Of a stretch of DNA of 64,000 nt, positions 36,058 through 47,300 are shown piece after piece. Under the pieces are notes generated by a model. It did no database searches. It saw only the letters and a list, made by a program, of their open reading frames with translations, and was not told where the DNA came from. The DNA is from Guyanagaster necrorhizus (Eukaryota; Basidiomycota; Agaricomycetes; Agaricales; Physalacriaceae), in assembly GCF_019112545.1 (NCBI RefSeq), contig NW_025064889.1, positions 350,217 to 414,216 on the forward strand. The letters are read 5' to 3'. The position numbers and the translations under genes are program-made. Positions within the stretch are counted from its first letter, which is position 1. The number at the start of each line of letters is the position of its first letter.

Positions 36058-36809
36058 TTATCTTTTGCCTTCTTCGTCTTCCCCAACGCGATCTAAGATC
36101 CCAATTCGCCCAAACTTGTGCCAGTACGCCTCATTGATGTACTCAACTTCCTTGGACCCCATCCGATACCCATAATAATACCATTTCTTCATGTCCGAAC
36201 TCCTCTGATTCCTTCCATCCTTCACATTCAGAATATGCAGTATGTCAACCGCGTCGTACAAATCCTTCGGACTAGGTTCATGGTCCAAGTACGCATCATA
36301 CGCCCTTCGAATCTTCCCAACCAATTGAAACCTCCAATCTGCGGCGTAAACTTTAAAATTTCCCGATGAGTACAGCATGATGCCTTTGGCGACGGAATTT
36401 TGGAATAAATGCTCGCAGCCTTCGTTGTTTAGCACGTATGCCACCATCTCGGCATTAATCCAGTTAACGGGCCAGTGTACGCTGTTTGGACAGGCTCTCC
36501 CGGCTGCAAGGACGTCTTGCAGCTGAATGGCGTCGTCGCAATATATGTCAATGTCCCGCGTACTCGTCCTGTTCCTTAACAGAAGGACCGAGCACGTACC
36601 TCCAGATACAACGATTCTGAATTCTTTCCCCGGTCGGTATTCGTGTAACCAACGGGAGATAAAATCAAAACCTAGAAACGTTTCAGCGTCGTCAGGATAT
36701 ACGTGTCATATCGAAACACACCTTGCAGAATATCCGCCACGTCTAAAGTGGTTTTTCGCGGCGGGGGAGGTTGGGGATGGGGTCCACGTTTGAAAACATT
36801 GAAGGGCAT
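36058..36809 (-). CDS. Nucleotidyltransferase-like protein
   Basis: The ATG at 36809 gives MPFNVFKRGPHPQPPPPRKT, then a 50-nt intron splits ADILQ|GFDFISRWLH. The second exon is open to the stop at 36058 and contains RIVVSGGTCSVLLLRNR then TSTRDIDIYCDDAIQLQDVL. The Gly-Gly followed by a spaced D-I-D resembles the active site of the nucleotidyltransferase superfamily (hGG...DxD), and the following RWPVNW/NAEM part with YDAVDILHILNV would be the helical tail. The total is about 230 residues. Whether it transfers nucleotides, or is a degenerate antitoxin-like NTase, is not known. The assignment rests on the motif only. Confidence 0.6.
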
Positions 36810-37871
36810 CTCTCGTACGTCGCATCGCTTCAAGGAGCCCGCTTCGAGCTATTTATGCAGGAAAATACAGCCTCGTCCTATAGTCACGCGACAGAGGGTT
36901 CGGCGTACTCCTTGAAAAGAGGAACGAGGCACGGCGTCGAGACGGTCGGTTTTGCAAAAGGAAAAAAAAAACGAATTTGCATATTCAGCGGTAAATATCA
37001 TATTTACATTACCGACTGCGACCTATTTTTCCCAATAGTAGAGGTTTTACCACTGGTTTCTAGACCATTAGAAACCACGAGACACAACATGCGTCGGTGC
37101 TTTTGAACGGGTGGCCGGGATTTGAGGGTCTTGAGTGCGACATTGTACCGGTGCTGTTGCCGCGCGTGTCGTTAGTCTAGATCGAATTAGGATCGATGTG
37201 TGCACGCCTTCGGAAACCTTTGCGATCGGGAGTTGTTAGCCTTTACTATATTGCATTGCCTGGGGCTGGACAAAGGAATAACGGGGTATACGTTTTCCGC
37301 CCGGTATGATATAGTGCATGGCCCAGCCATCAGGTATGTGCATTGCTGAGGTACGTTGAGAACATTAGGGCCGCTCATATTTTCATACAGCGTAGACTGC
37401 CGAGAAGTGTTTGTATACCTTGGCAAAGCTTTACCATATTTCAAACCCGGTGAAGCAAAGCAGTACCGACTCGGAAAGCGCCGCTGGCCCTGCAAGATGG
37501 GCGCAAATCAAGATGAATTCGGAATTCTTCCCCAGAGCTATGTTTTTCGATTTGAATAAGGAAGGAAAATCAATTCTATGACGCCACGAAAATTGCTGTG
37601 AGCTGGACACCACCATCTCATATAGACGATCAGATGGACGTGGATGAAGGAGATACACGAGCAGTGTATGTATTTAATCCCGTAGTTATTACGTCCAGAG
37701 TTGACTCAATCTACGCAGAATGCATATCGGTAGCGAGTGTCCGCGATTTATTCAAATAATGATACATCCAGAACTTAGAACACGAAAAAAGTCTGAATAT
37801 TTGATTAAATAAATAGGCAGAATCAAGTACAAGTGTCAAGAACGCGTACATACATACAAGATCGTCGCGAT
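36810..37871. other. Intergenic with a possible gene remnant
   Basis: About 1.06 kb. On the plus strand, 37431-37560 reads SESAAGPARWAQIKMNSEFF and then AMFFDLNKEGKSI, and in another frame 37570-37670 reads FYDATKIAVSWTPPSHIDDQ. The frame change without a splice signal suggests decayed coding sequence, but I recognise no family. The rest is empty. Confidence 0.3.
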
Positions 37872-38674
37872 TCATGAATCCAGATCCATGTCAGGAAAAC
37901 ATAGCTGGGCGAGACCCAGATCGTAGAGACGCGTCATGCGAACGAGCATGCTGAGCCCTGTGCTAAGCTCGCCGTGTTGGTCGCTCTGAAGAGGGGCATT
38001 GAGCATAGACCACGCCGTGTCGTCCATCTCGTCCTCGGTGTGACCCCATGCGGATTTTATAGCTTCAGGAAAGTTGCACGAAGCAAGAATGAAGCAAACA
38101 GGAGAGCCTGAAGCAGGAATCAGCAGAGATATAAGATGGAATATAGAAGGCACGCACATAATCCACTAAGTTCCTGTTCCCTCTGGAGCTGGGGAAGACG
38201 CCCCTTCTGCGAGTCGTCCGGATCGTCGCCCATAAGATTGGGTAACGCGTCGCCAAGATGATACAGCCGCTGACACGCGGGGCATATCCTGCTCGTTGCC
38301 CGGCTCTTGTTGTACCACAGAATCTAAGTAGCGGTGAGCGAGGCCTATACTTTCATCGGAGTAGCACACACCAAAGCAGTCTCTTCCGGCAACACGGTAG
38401 AGAGCATCTGTTGTATCTCCTCCTGTGCAAACTCTGCGCACATCGGAACGTCCATAGCTGGGGCCTGTGCGAAAAAGGACGAAAGGAAGGAGCGAGTGTC
38501 GCGTACGCGAGGTCCGTTTCCCGGGTCGTAGATAAATGGTAGTTTGGGGACGACATCGTGGTCGGGGGGGTCGGGGGCAGCGGGAGACACGAGGTTGGGC
38601 GGAGGGAAAGGCAGCGGCTTTTTAGCCTTCTTTTTTGCAGCCTTCTGCCTTCTGTGGTTGGACGGACCGGGCAT
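37872..38674 (-). CDS. Conserved fungal protein of unknown function with a CxxC motif
   Basis: MPGPSNHRRQKAAKKKAKKP starts a basic N-terminus, followed by a Pro-rich stretch and FLSSFFAQAPAMDVPMCAEF. Two introns (about 38309-38335 and 38108-38157) link to ILWYNKSRATSRICPACQRL, YHLGDALPNLMGDDPDD and the C-terminal exon AIKSAWGHTEDEMDDTAWSM with MLVRMTRLYDLGLAQLCFPD. The first intron is only about 27 nt as placed, so an alternative boundary is probable. CPAC followed by Tyr-His looks like half of a zinc-binding site, but only one pair is evident. The basic start could be a nuclear localisation signal (inferred). The function is not known to me. Confidence 0.65.
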
Positions 38675-39341
38675 GGAGGCATTCGATGGTGGGAATGTTG
38701 TGACACGCTTGTGACCGGCGCTTAATCCACGTGATTTTGTTGGTTGTACGTCAGGGTAGTCGGGCCGGTTGCCGAGCCTGGCAGCTTACTCCTGCAAGGT
38801 TGTCCTCTCAGTGGATAGCATCCAAAATTGGCTGCGATTTTTTCCCTGTGCAATAATGAATATTTCAGAGTGTCTGCGGCCTTGTAGGACGTGTGGCTGA
38901 CCGTAAACATACCCAAATTAATTTGATTTATAACTCCGCTCGGCAAAAGCCGACTGTCTGTGCGCAACTGCAAAAAATTCGGTGGTCGCTCTGTTCTCGC
39001 AGCCAGCTCTTGCCCACCAGCCATCTGCGCACACCTTTCCGATAAATTCTTCCTTTCCCCCCTACCTCTCCCTTCGTGCACAGTAAGTTGCAACTTTATT
39101 TCTTCATTGCTTATCATCCATAATCTCTGCTCGCTGGCGTCGTCGTCGTCGTCCAGCTCGTCGTCGTCGCTCTCTGCCAGTGAGCGCGTTGTTTGTTTGG
39201 CCCCTAGACGCGTCGCGTCTCGATTCGGCTGCGGCTCGTTCGTCTTCCTTCCCTCCATCGCTGCCTCACTGCCTCTTCTTTTTGCTGTCTATACCTCTTT
39301 TCGTCTTGATCTCTGCTGATCATCGCGTTTTTCGTCCCCAG
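38675..39341. other. Divergent upstream region, CxxC protein / NHP6
   Basis: 667 bp between two divergent start codons. The part near 39040-39300 is pyrimidine-rich on the plus strand with repeated cgt/tcg triplets, as expected for the 5' UTR and promoter of a strongly expressed gene. A 178-codon minus frame (38722-39258) here is judged a shadow. Confidence 0.45.
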
Positions 39342-40200
39342 ATGCCCAAGGAAGCTACCAAGCCCAAAGTGAGCACACCTCTCTCCGGCTTTGCGTTATA
39401 CTCTTTTTCTTCTGTTCTTGGCCTTCTTATGCGTCGGTATTGCGGGTATATATTGCATATATATTCGGCTTCCTCGCTCTTCAGGCAATGAACATGCCTC
39501 GTTGATATCTTGATTTTTCGCACATTTTGCTTTGGGTTGGCTTTTCTTCGTTCGGGAGTCATCGCTTCTGTTCTCGAACTGCGGGATGATGATGTCTTGT
39601 TTGTGTCTCACCATTGTCATCATCATTGTGGCCGTTGTCGCGCCGGTAACCGCCTCGCTGGCCATCATGTTCTCCTCGCCGCTCTCATCACACATTATTG
39701 GGAGGTTGCTTATGCAATGTTTACCAGCGCAAAGCGGCGGAGAAGGCCGAAAAGGCTCCTCGCAAGGCCAAGAAAGACCCCAAGGCTCCCAAACGTGCTC
39801 TTTCTGCATATATGTTCTTCAGTCAAGACTGGCGTGAGAGAATCAAGAACGAAAATCCCGATGCGGGATTCGGTAAGTGATCCCATGATCTTCGCTGCGA
39901 TATTCGCCTGATCTGTGTCCTCAGGTGAAGTAGGGAAGCTCCTTGGTGCCAAATGGAAGGAGCTGGATGATGAGGAGAAGAAGGCATGCTGTCTTCTTCC
40001 CGTCCACGTTTTGATGCTAACATTCTATCACAGCCTTATGTTGATCTCGCTGCGAAAGACAAGGCACGGGCTGAGGATGAAAAGGCCGCTTATGATGTGT
40101 GTTGACTCTGTAACTGATCAATGTCTATGTACTGATACATTTTCAGGGTGGGAAGAAGAGCGCGGCTGGTAGTGGAGAAGACGAGGAAGATGAGGACTAG
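39342..40200 (+). CDS. nhp6: NHP6-type HMG-box chromatin protein
   Basis: A 115-residue nuclear protein that bends DNA and assists nucleosome remodelling and transcription (yeast Nhp6/FACT partner). Five exons: 39342-39368, 39728-39872, 39925-39983, 40034-40096 and 40147-40200. The protein has a basic N-terminus ([20 protein letters not shown]), then [19 protein letters not shown], the HMG box through [15 protein letters not shown] and [20 protein letters not shown], then an acidic end GEDEEDED. The first intron is long (359 nt) and follows only nine codons, which is common for regulated housekeeping genes. The third intron begins with GC instead of GT (see findings). The acidic tail is longer than in yeast Nhp6. 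Confidence 0.95.
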
Positions 40201-41983
40201 TCCTATAGACCTATCCGCTAATGCCCTTTCCTGCTTATCGTTTCCTTTTCTGACTGTACTCTGGTATGATACTATTTGCTCATTCGTTCGTCGTGATGTG
40301 TTTATCTATTGCGCTAGTGTGCTAGTATACGACCACGACCTTTGCTGTAATTTATATCGGCCCTTTCATTTGCTATTTTCTAGTCGTAGCGTGACTTGGT
40401 GGTATCATGGTTCCGGGTTTGGTATGGCTTTTCTTGCCGGTAGTAGCGGTGACGGCTGAGGGCCATGCTTTCTATTAGCTGCTTCTCATTGACGTGCCCT
40501 ACCGAAGGTTGCTGTTTTGCTACATCTCCATCGACGCATCCCTTCAAAGTTTGCGACGAAGCCGAAGACAAAAACAGCTTGCTCTGTGTCCAGGATGGTT
40601 GGTCAGTCTTGTTCGAACAAGCGGCAACATATGCGAGTCAGCTGCTTCACTCTCGTCAATGGTACAGCATGGTTGTATGTTATCATAGTGAGAAGCGCCA
40701 ACTTCGATTCTGCTTCTTCACTATGTAAGGAATGTTCGTCACACCAGCGCTTCGTCTGCTTGTTCCATCTGAGTTTGGCCAGCTTGTAGTTGCCTTGTTT
40801 GCTTTTTGCGACCTAACGCCGTACGAACACGGAGTCCACCCGCTCTTCATTGACCATCCTTAGAAGTATATTCTTCCTTTTGATGCCAGAGAGTCTGCTG
40901 CTTGGTGGAAGGTCGTTTGTATATTCTACGTGTGGACTGGATTTTGCAGTCTCAGGTCGACCGTCACCGTCATCCATCAATTAGACACAGCATGCCAGTC
41001 TATCCAAAAGGAAGGGCTTCCGTCAACATCACTCCGGAAGGTGCTAGGGAACGATCATGGCGCCCCCTTGGATGAGAGGCGACGATGGCTTGATAACATT
41101 TTAGCAAAGGCTGAACGCTTATCCCTCAGTTTGGATGGATTTCCCGCCGAGTGAAAATCCTTTGTCCAGCTAGCAGGGCCCTTCATGAATTTCAAGGAAG
41201 CCATCGTCAAGATGGGTACCGTCTCCAAGAGGACAGCGACGCTCAAAAGGGGATTTTTCGCTGCACGGCGGGCCAGCATGGAATACCGGACGTTCTCCCA
41301 ATTATGGAGCTCAAGCATGGTCTGGATATCTTTCACGATCTAACGTGCATTTCATGTCCGGACATCTCTTCGGTATCTTCTGGTCAGCGTAAGATCCAGG
41401 TTGAGGATCGAGTCGAAATAATTTCCATCTTCCTTGACAATGGGCCAAAGTCTAATTGAACAAGACCTTGACAATATAAGGTTGGACCAAATGTTTAATA
41501 GACGGGATTATTGGTAGGTACTCTTCATCGATCTCTTCTTGCTCGTCACTGAGGCGAACCTAGGCTGCTTTCATCTATTTCTTAGCTGGATATCTTCACT
41601 GGGATATATCCACTGGAGACGTCCTTCGTCGGAGAGAACCTCAAAACCGCGAAAGGTTGCGAAATATTAACCATCCCCACCTCCGAACAGAGTAACAGTT
41701 CTCTCTGTTGCTACTGAACTCCTACTCACCACCTATCACTAGGCGCTTCACATTTATGAATAGCGTACTCGATTCTTGTTCAGGGTTTCTCATCGACTCA
41801 GACACAGCCATAAAGTGGCGGAGTCGCGGATACGCTCGCAGCGCGCGACGACGTTTTTTAATGTAAATGCATACTCACCTACGTTGACATTGTTTAATAC
41901 TCTCGCTGTCAGGGAACACGACAGCTTATGTCTCGCCGTCTCCTGTTCATATGGGCATACAGTAAGGAGCCTGTTTTCACACC
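40201..41983. other. Intergenic, possible unassigned exons
   Basis: 1.8 kb downstream of NHP6. Plus-strand frames at 40930-41154 (KEGLPSTSLRKVLGND, ERRRWLDNILAKAERLSLSL) and 41155-41345 (AGPFMNFKEAIVKMGTVSKR, GFFAARRASMEYRTFSQLW) look coding in composition and are adjacent, but a stop separates them and only a 19-nt intron would join them. I cannot name a family. The remainder is empty. Confidence 0.3.
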
Positions 41984-42349
41984 ATCTTTGATGACCTAGA
42001 GCTTTGGATTGCCGCATTCAGAGACCCAGACGGCCTGCATTCACAGAAGTACCTCAATTTTCACGACAGGGATGACTTTGAACTGCTATTAGCTGACAAA
42101 GTCACGATGGCAATGTACTTTACCGAAATGGTCTATTGCGGATTGGGATGAGGGCTTTGTGGAGAATGGTGAGGAGAATGGATTTTTCGATGGACTGCAG
42201 ACATTGGGCGAAAAGGTTTGCTGTGAGTACTTGGAGAAGGCGGTTGAATTTTTAGATACTCTTCCTCCCGATACCGCATAGGAATGCTCGCAATCATAAC
42301 ATATTTCAACCTCTATACCCACGAAGACGTGAGGTGCACAATGGCCTAA
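41984..42349 (+). pseudogene. Decayed protein-coding gene, family unknown
   Basis: Three plus-strand segments in three different frames follow one another without splice signals. They are IFDDLELWIAAFRDPDGLHS with DDFELLLADKVTMAMYFTEM, then WSIADWDEGFVENGEENGFF with LGEKVCCEYLEKAVEFLDTL, then RYRIGMLAIITYFNLYTHED. Each has strong coding character and the junctions read smoothly (FTEM to KWSIADW, DTLPP to RYRIGML). This suggests one protein broken by two small indels. I do not recognise the family. The relic ends about 190 bp before the otubain start. Confidence 0.5.
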
Positions 42350-42542
42350 TGCTATTGGATATGTCATCTTTCGAGAATCGACTGCGTACAAATTACGAGG
42401 GAGAGACGGTCCGAGTTGCCGAAAGGAACAGAGTAGAGATTCGGACCGATAGGCCGAGGAGAGTTATCTATTTGCCACCCACCACCACCACAGACGCGAG
42501 GAAACGAAATTCTGCCAGGCGTATTGCGAGAAAGACGTGCAT

Positions 42543-44002
42543 ATGACAACACCGCCACCCAGTCCGCCTACAGCGCGTACGTTGTTACTGACAGGTCGAG
42601 CCACATAACATAGCAGCATTTTGATACTTGGACCTTTACAGCGCGATTACGGCCTGCTGCCCTTCCGGAAATTGAAGATGAACCTGTGAAGGGACCGGAA
42701 CAAGTCACCGAGGATACAGGTGCGAACCCTCTCTGTCGGTCCGGTTCGCATTCATGCTGAGTGGCTTGGCCTGTTCGGTAGATATTTCGACTTTGACGAC
42801 CGCCCAGGTCTTTGATTTGAACCAGGTACACTTGTGGTTTTTTTGATATAACAATATTAAGATTAATTATGCTCTTATAACTGTTTAGAGCCTCCTCGAC
42901 GAAGCCACAGGCGTGACGCGTCCGCTGATCGATGAGATTGCTCCGATATCAACTTTACGCGCCGAGTATGAGAACGGCAGCCCTGCATTCGTCAGGCAAA
43001 TAGACTGGCTGACCACCAAGGGCTATCACTACATCAGAAGAACAAAAGGTGACGTGCCGCTTGCTGACCCACATTCAGAAGGAGCTAACGAAACCCCAAC
43101 AAGCAGGCGACGGAGATTGTTTCTACAGATGTGAAGCTATACTTTGTATTATCATTGTCGTTCTCACGATGTTTAGCTTTACAGCCGTGGCATTCGCATA
43201 TGTGGAACGCATGATGCACGCGCTCAATCCGGCACAGGCCGTGGAAAAGGGTGTTGCAACACTGAAATCTACTCTACCCATGCTGGAGAACGTGGGATTC
43301 CAAAGATTGGCGTTTGAAGATTTTTACGACGTGCTCGAATCGCTCCTTTTGAGTATTGTCACGCCACAAGTCACCGGCAAAACCCTCAATGCGGTCGGGC
43401 TTCTCGAGGCGTTTCAGTCTCCCGAAGGTAAGGTGTATCAATCGGAAATAAAGAGATCTCCTCCTTCATCTTCTGGACCCATAGTATCAAACTCTATCGT
43501 CGTTTATTTGAGACTGCTGACTGTACGCATTTTCTTCTGTGCAGCATGATACCACTTGACACCTTTCCCAACCAGTCCGCCCAAATACGCATCGACCCTG
43601 ATGCGTTCGCTCCCTTCCTTTTCCATCCGGAGCTAGGTGAGCCAATGGAAGTGCGCGAATTTTGTGAGCACTTTGTAGAGGCCGTTAATAAAGAAGCAGG
43701 TGGGTGGTTTTACAAATTCCCTCGACGTCTCGAATGCAAAAATAATTTAACACGACCTAGACCACGTCCAAATGACTGCCCTGTCGAAGGTGCTCCAACT
43801 TAACGTCAATGTTGCTTATCTCGATGGCAGAAACAGTAATGGGCTAGTCGATTTTGTCGAATTTCGCAGTGCGCCTGACGCTAATGAGACGCCGCTCGCA
43901 CTGCTCTACAGGTGAGTAGAATCGAGTTAAGAGTCGTATGTTTTCGCTGATGGTTGTATGTTTAGACCCGGGCATTATGATATCCTAGTAGACTCTGAAT
44001 GA
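42543..44002 (+). CDS. Otubain, deubiquitinating cysteine protease (peptidase family C65)
   Basis: Removes ubiquitin, with a family preference for Lys48 chains. The start MTTPPPSPPTARLRPAALPE opens an N-terminal arm with DISTLTTAQVFDLNQSLLDE and TRPLIDEIAPISTLRAEYEN, then HYIRRTK|AGDGDCFYRSVAFAYV. In GDGDCF the Asp and Cys are catalytic. Later segments are HALNPAQAVEKGVATLKSTL, NSIVVYLRLLTSAQIRIDPD, EVREFCEHFVEAVNKEADHV, ALSKVLQLNVNVAYLDGR and the C-terminal YRPGHYDILVDSE with the catalytic His. All triad residues are present, so the enzyme should be active. Introns are short and GT...AG; the one after GAT ACA G uses the acceptor at about 42780, because a nearer-looking one breaks the frame. 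The length is about 300 residues, close to human OTUB1. Confidence 0.93.
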
Positions 44003-44384
44003 TGCAGGCTTAGGTATGGATGTGTGATAAAAGAGCAGAACGACGTCTTCGTACAGCAGTGTCCTCCTGAACTTAATCCCTGTCATCTCTATTCCCTAAT
44101 ACACAGAGACCAGGCGCATATTCGACCCTCGCTTGCAATCAACGTCACAATACTGAATTAGAACGTAAAGAGTCTACTAGGTCCCGCACCAAAGTCAACC
44201 AAAGTGAATGGCAGACGGAGCACCGTGAACTCGAGCAGGTCGGTAAACATCGGCGCCGGTTCGCCCTGAAGAAAATAAAGTGTGGTCCATGTCAAAGAGA
44301 AGTTTGAATACACTGGACCGAGTGATCCTTAACGATCATGTTACACATAGAAATGCCAGTAAATATACAATTTGCTCTAAAGAT
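44003..44384. other. Convergent 3' spacer, otubain / ERCC6L2-like
   Basis: 382 bp between the two convergent stop codons, holding both 3' regions. Nothing else is seen. Confidence 0.4.
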
Positions 44385-47300
44385 CTAGTCTGAAGATAGA
44401 TCCGGAGGGTACTTTATCGCATGCTCGTCCAGCATACGCAGAATGTTTGCCCGAGCGTCTTCGGGTTGATTTATCCTGTAGACCAACGTGAGTATAGTAT
44501 TCAGTATCAAAATTAGTCTACATACAGATTAAGAGCAAAGGCAGGCATGTCATCAGGGGACTTGAGCCATCCAATTTCGATCAACGCACGCTGGCGATTG
44601 GCTCGTCTGTAAGGGATTGTTTAGGTATTATTGACCACCAGAAGAAGGGGTACGTACGTCTCCTCGGGGGTCCAAGCAGGACTCAACAATGAAGGCTCAT
44701 CAATTCGTTGTGGCCCAGGGGTCCTATCTGTGGTCTTTGGGGGTACCACCAGCTTGGTGGTCCGGTGGTGCACACCACGTCGAATGGGTGGCCAAGAACT
44801 CCGTCGTCCTATGGCCTGTTGATCTTTCCGAGCTGTTTTTCCTGCCGATATCCGAGGCTTAGATTTGACGCTGGTGCGTTTCTTCGTCTCCTAGATTGAA
44901 CTCCAAAATGGTAGTGGGCAGCGGAATGTCTGGTAAACACTTACGGCTAGTACGTTTTTGGCGCGCACCTCTCCGATCTTGCTGGGGGCAAGGATGTGAT
45001 CGTTGCGGTGACTGTATTGCACACCAGCTGCTGCAAGTATTTTCTCGGCCTCAGTCATTGGTTTGGCCGAAGTTGTTGGCATAGCTAGAGCGCCGAGAAT
45101 GGGAACCTAATCTAGTATTAAAGAAGATCAAACTGACCCTCGTCATCGAAGAACAAGGCGGCAAGCCCGCGCAAACCCTCCACCGGATCATCAGCGAATG
45201 CAATGAAACCACAAGAAGAACATACATCGTCTTTATGAGACTCCGATTTCTCAGCCTCAAACAACTTCTTCTGTTCGTCGGACATTTTCCGCTTTTTCTC
45301 CGGAGTCATATTGGCGAGTGCCCAGTCCAACTCCGCAATATTAGCTTTTTCGATCTGATGCGTACATGCTCAAAACGACCACAAAACCAGCGAACGTATA
45401 CAATCCTTACCGCCATTTTGGTTGACAGGCCTTCGTTGAGCTTGAACATGTTTTTGATACCAAAAAGTTCTCCTTGTCTTTGAGCGTCGCCCTGAATACC
45501 ATCAAAGTATCTAAACAAAGGTCGATCATAAGACCTAGAAAGATAAGGACGAAGACGGAGAACGGTACCTTGTTTGCACACTGGCTTCATACCCAATCGC
45601 CATTTGCTGCTGCTTATACAGCTGCCGTCCATAAATTTGCTCTTCTAGCGATCCACCCCCAAGCAACCGATATACTTCAACGTCTCGAGTTTGTCCCAGG
45701 CGGAATGCCCTGTCCATTGCTTGGAGATCATGTGCAGGGTCTGTGAACAAATAAGGATCCATTTGACAGATAGGCGAGGGAGGAGCGTACTCCAATTGGG
45801 ATCTAGAAGCCCACGTTAGCCACAAAGAGGCACGCCACACAGCTCGAAGCTCACCGAAGATGACCACTTTGTTCGCCTCTGCATCAGATATAAGCAGCAG
45901 CAATATCACCATAGGACCAACGACGCTTACTAGTCAAATTCAACCCGGTCCCGCCGGCAAGAGTGGAGATGAGGAAGATGTAGACATCCGGGTCGTTTTG
46001 GAATTGGTCAACGTATTCCATCCCTACGGCGCAGAGGTTAAACAACTTTGGCATCACAAATTTAAGGTACTTACGAGTCTCTTGTTTGGTGCTTCCGTCA
46101 AGTTTGACAAAAGTGTAACCTAGAAAGAGGACATTAGAAGATCATTCGATGCGAAGACGCGTTAAGAATACTTACTGCGAACCTTGAGCAAATGCTCCAG
46201 CATCTCAATGAGCTTGACCGATTTGGTGAAGATGAGTACTTTGTTGGTCGGATCCTTCCTCCATTTTTCGAGTAGCAGTTGCAAAGCCTACCCAATCTTC
46301 AATACAAGATGAAAAGAGTCACATGAATACACACCAGCCACTTCCCGCAGTACTTCGGGTTCAACATCGCCTCGACGTACATCGGTGCACCATCGGGAAA
46401 TGCGATTTCTGACAATTGGCGGTTACGCAACACCTGATATATAAATTTAGCTTAGGAGAGTCGTCTTTGAAGTATAAAGCGCTCTCACCTGATCTTTGGA
46501 ATCGGTTGGAGCTGGAGAACCAAACATAAGGTAATGGTCATAGCCGAGGAGAAAAATATTTACACGGCAATATAAGGGCCAGATGATTGGAAAGTTTCAA
46601 CAAGATTGACATATATCGAAGGACATCCGCAGGTTCATATGGCACACAGCAATCTTTTTGTCTGGAAACAGAGGTCAGCCGGATCGATTCCAGCATCAAC
46701 GACGGACTCGCTTTTTTCCAGACCCACATGAACAGTCATCGTCCTTGTGTATCAAGTTCTGCACGGCAGGCGTCTCGAGAATCCGCTTATAAACGCTTAT
46801 CTGTATATCGGACAGAGGGCAGAACACCACTTGATCAAATTTCTGTGGCAGCTGAGGAAAGACTTCAATCCCTAAGATGTCCCTGAGCTTGATGTAAGTG
46901 ACTTACTTGGTCTTTTATGATCTCTTTCGTTCTAGGATATTGTATATTGAATAATAATTTCACGTCGAGCGTGGGAAAATACCGACCTTCGCAAGAAAAA
47001 GCGGGGCATGACCTTATCTCGGAGAATAATCGCTACTTGCTAGGGGGAAGCTAACTTAGCATATGCCCTGAACCCCAGTAAACGTTTCTTCAGCTCACCA
47101 TACTCTTTGCTATCTCCTCCTCAGAAGCCTTCGCAGACTGGCCTACAAGGAGAGGCTTCTCAATAAAGCCCTTCCACTGCCTAGGAGTGCCTATGCGTCC
47201 AGGGTTCGTCCAATCTAGAAGTGTGTACAGCTCAATATAACCATTCTGAATAGCCGTCCCCGTAAGCCCAAATCTTCGTTGGGTGGTGAATTGGTGGTAC

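Noticed and set aside
38722..39258. 178-codon minus-strand open frame with an acidic stretch
   Set aside because: It lies in the pyrimidine-rich upstream region of NHP6. The acidic run comes from the complement of simple cgt/tcg triplets, and no domain or splice context supports it.
39510..39911. 133-codon plus frame overlapping NHP6 exon 2
   Set aside because: It spans the long first intron and reads the HMG exon in the wrong frame.
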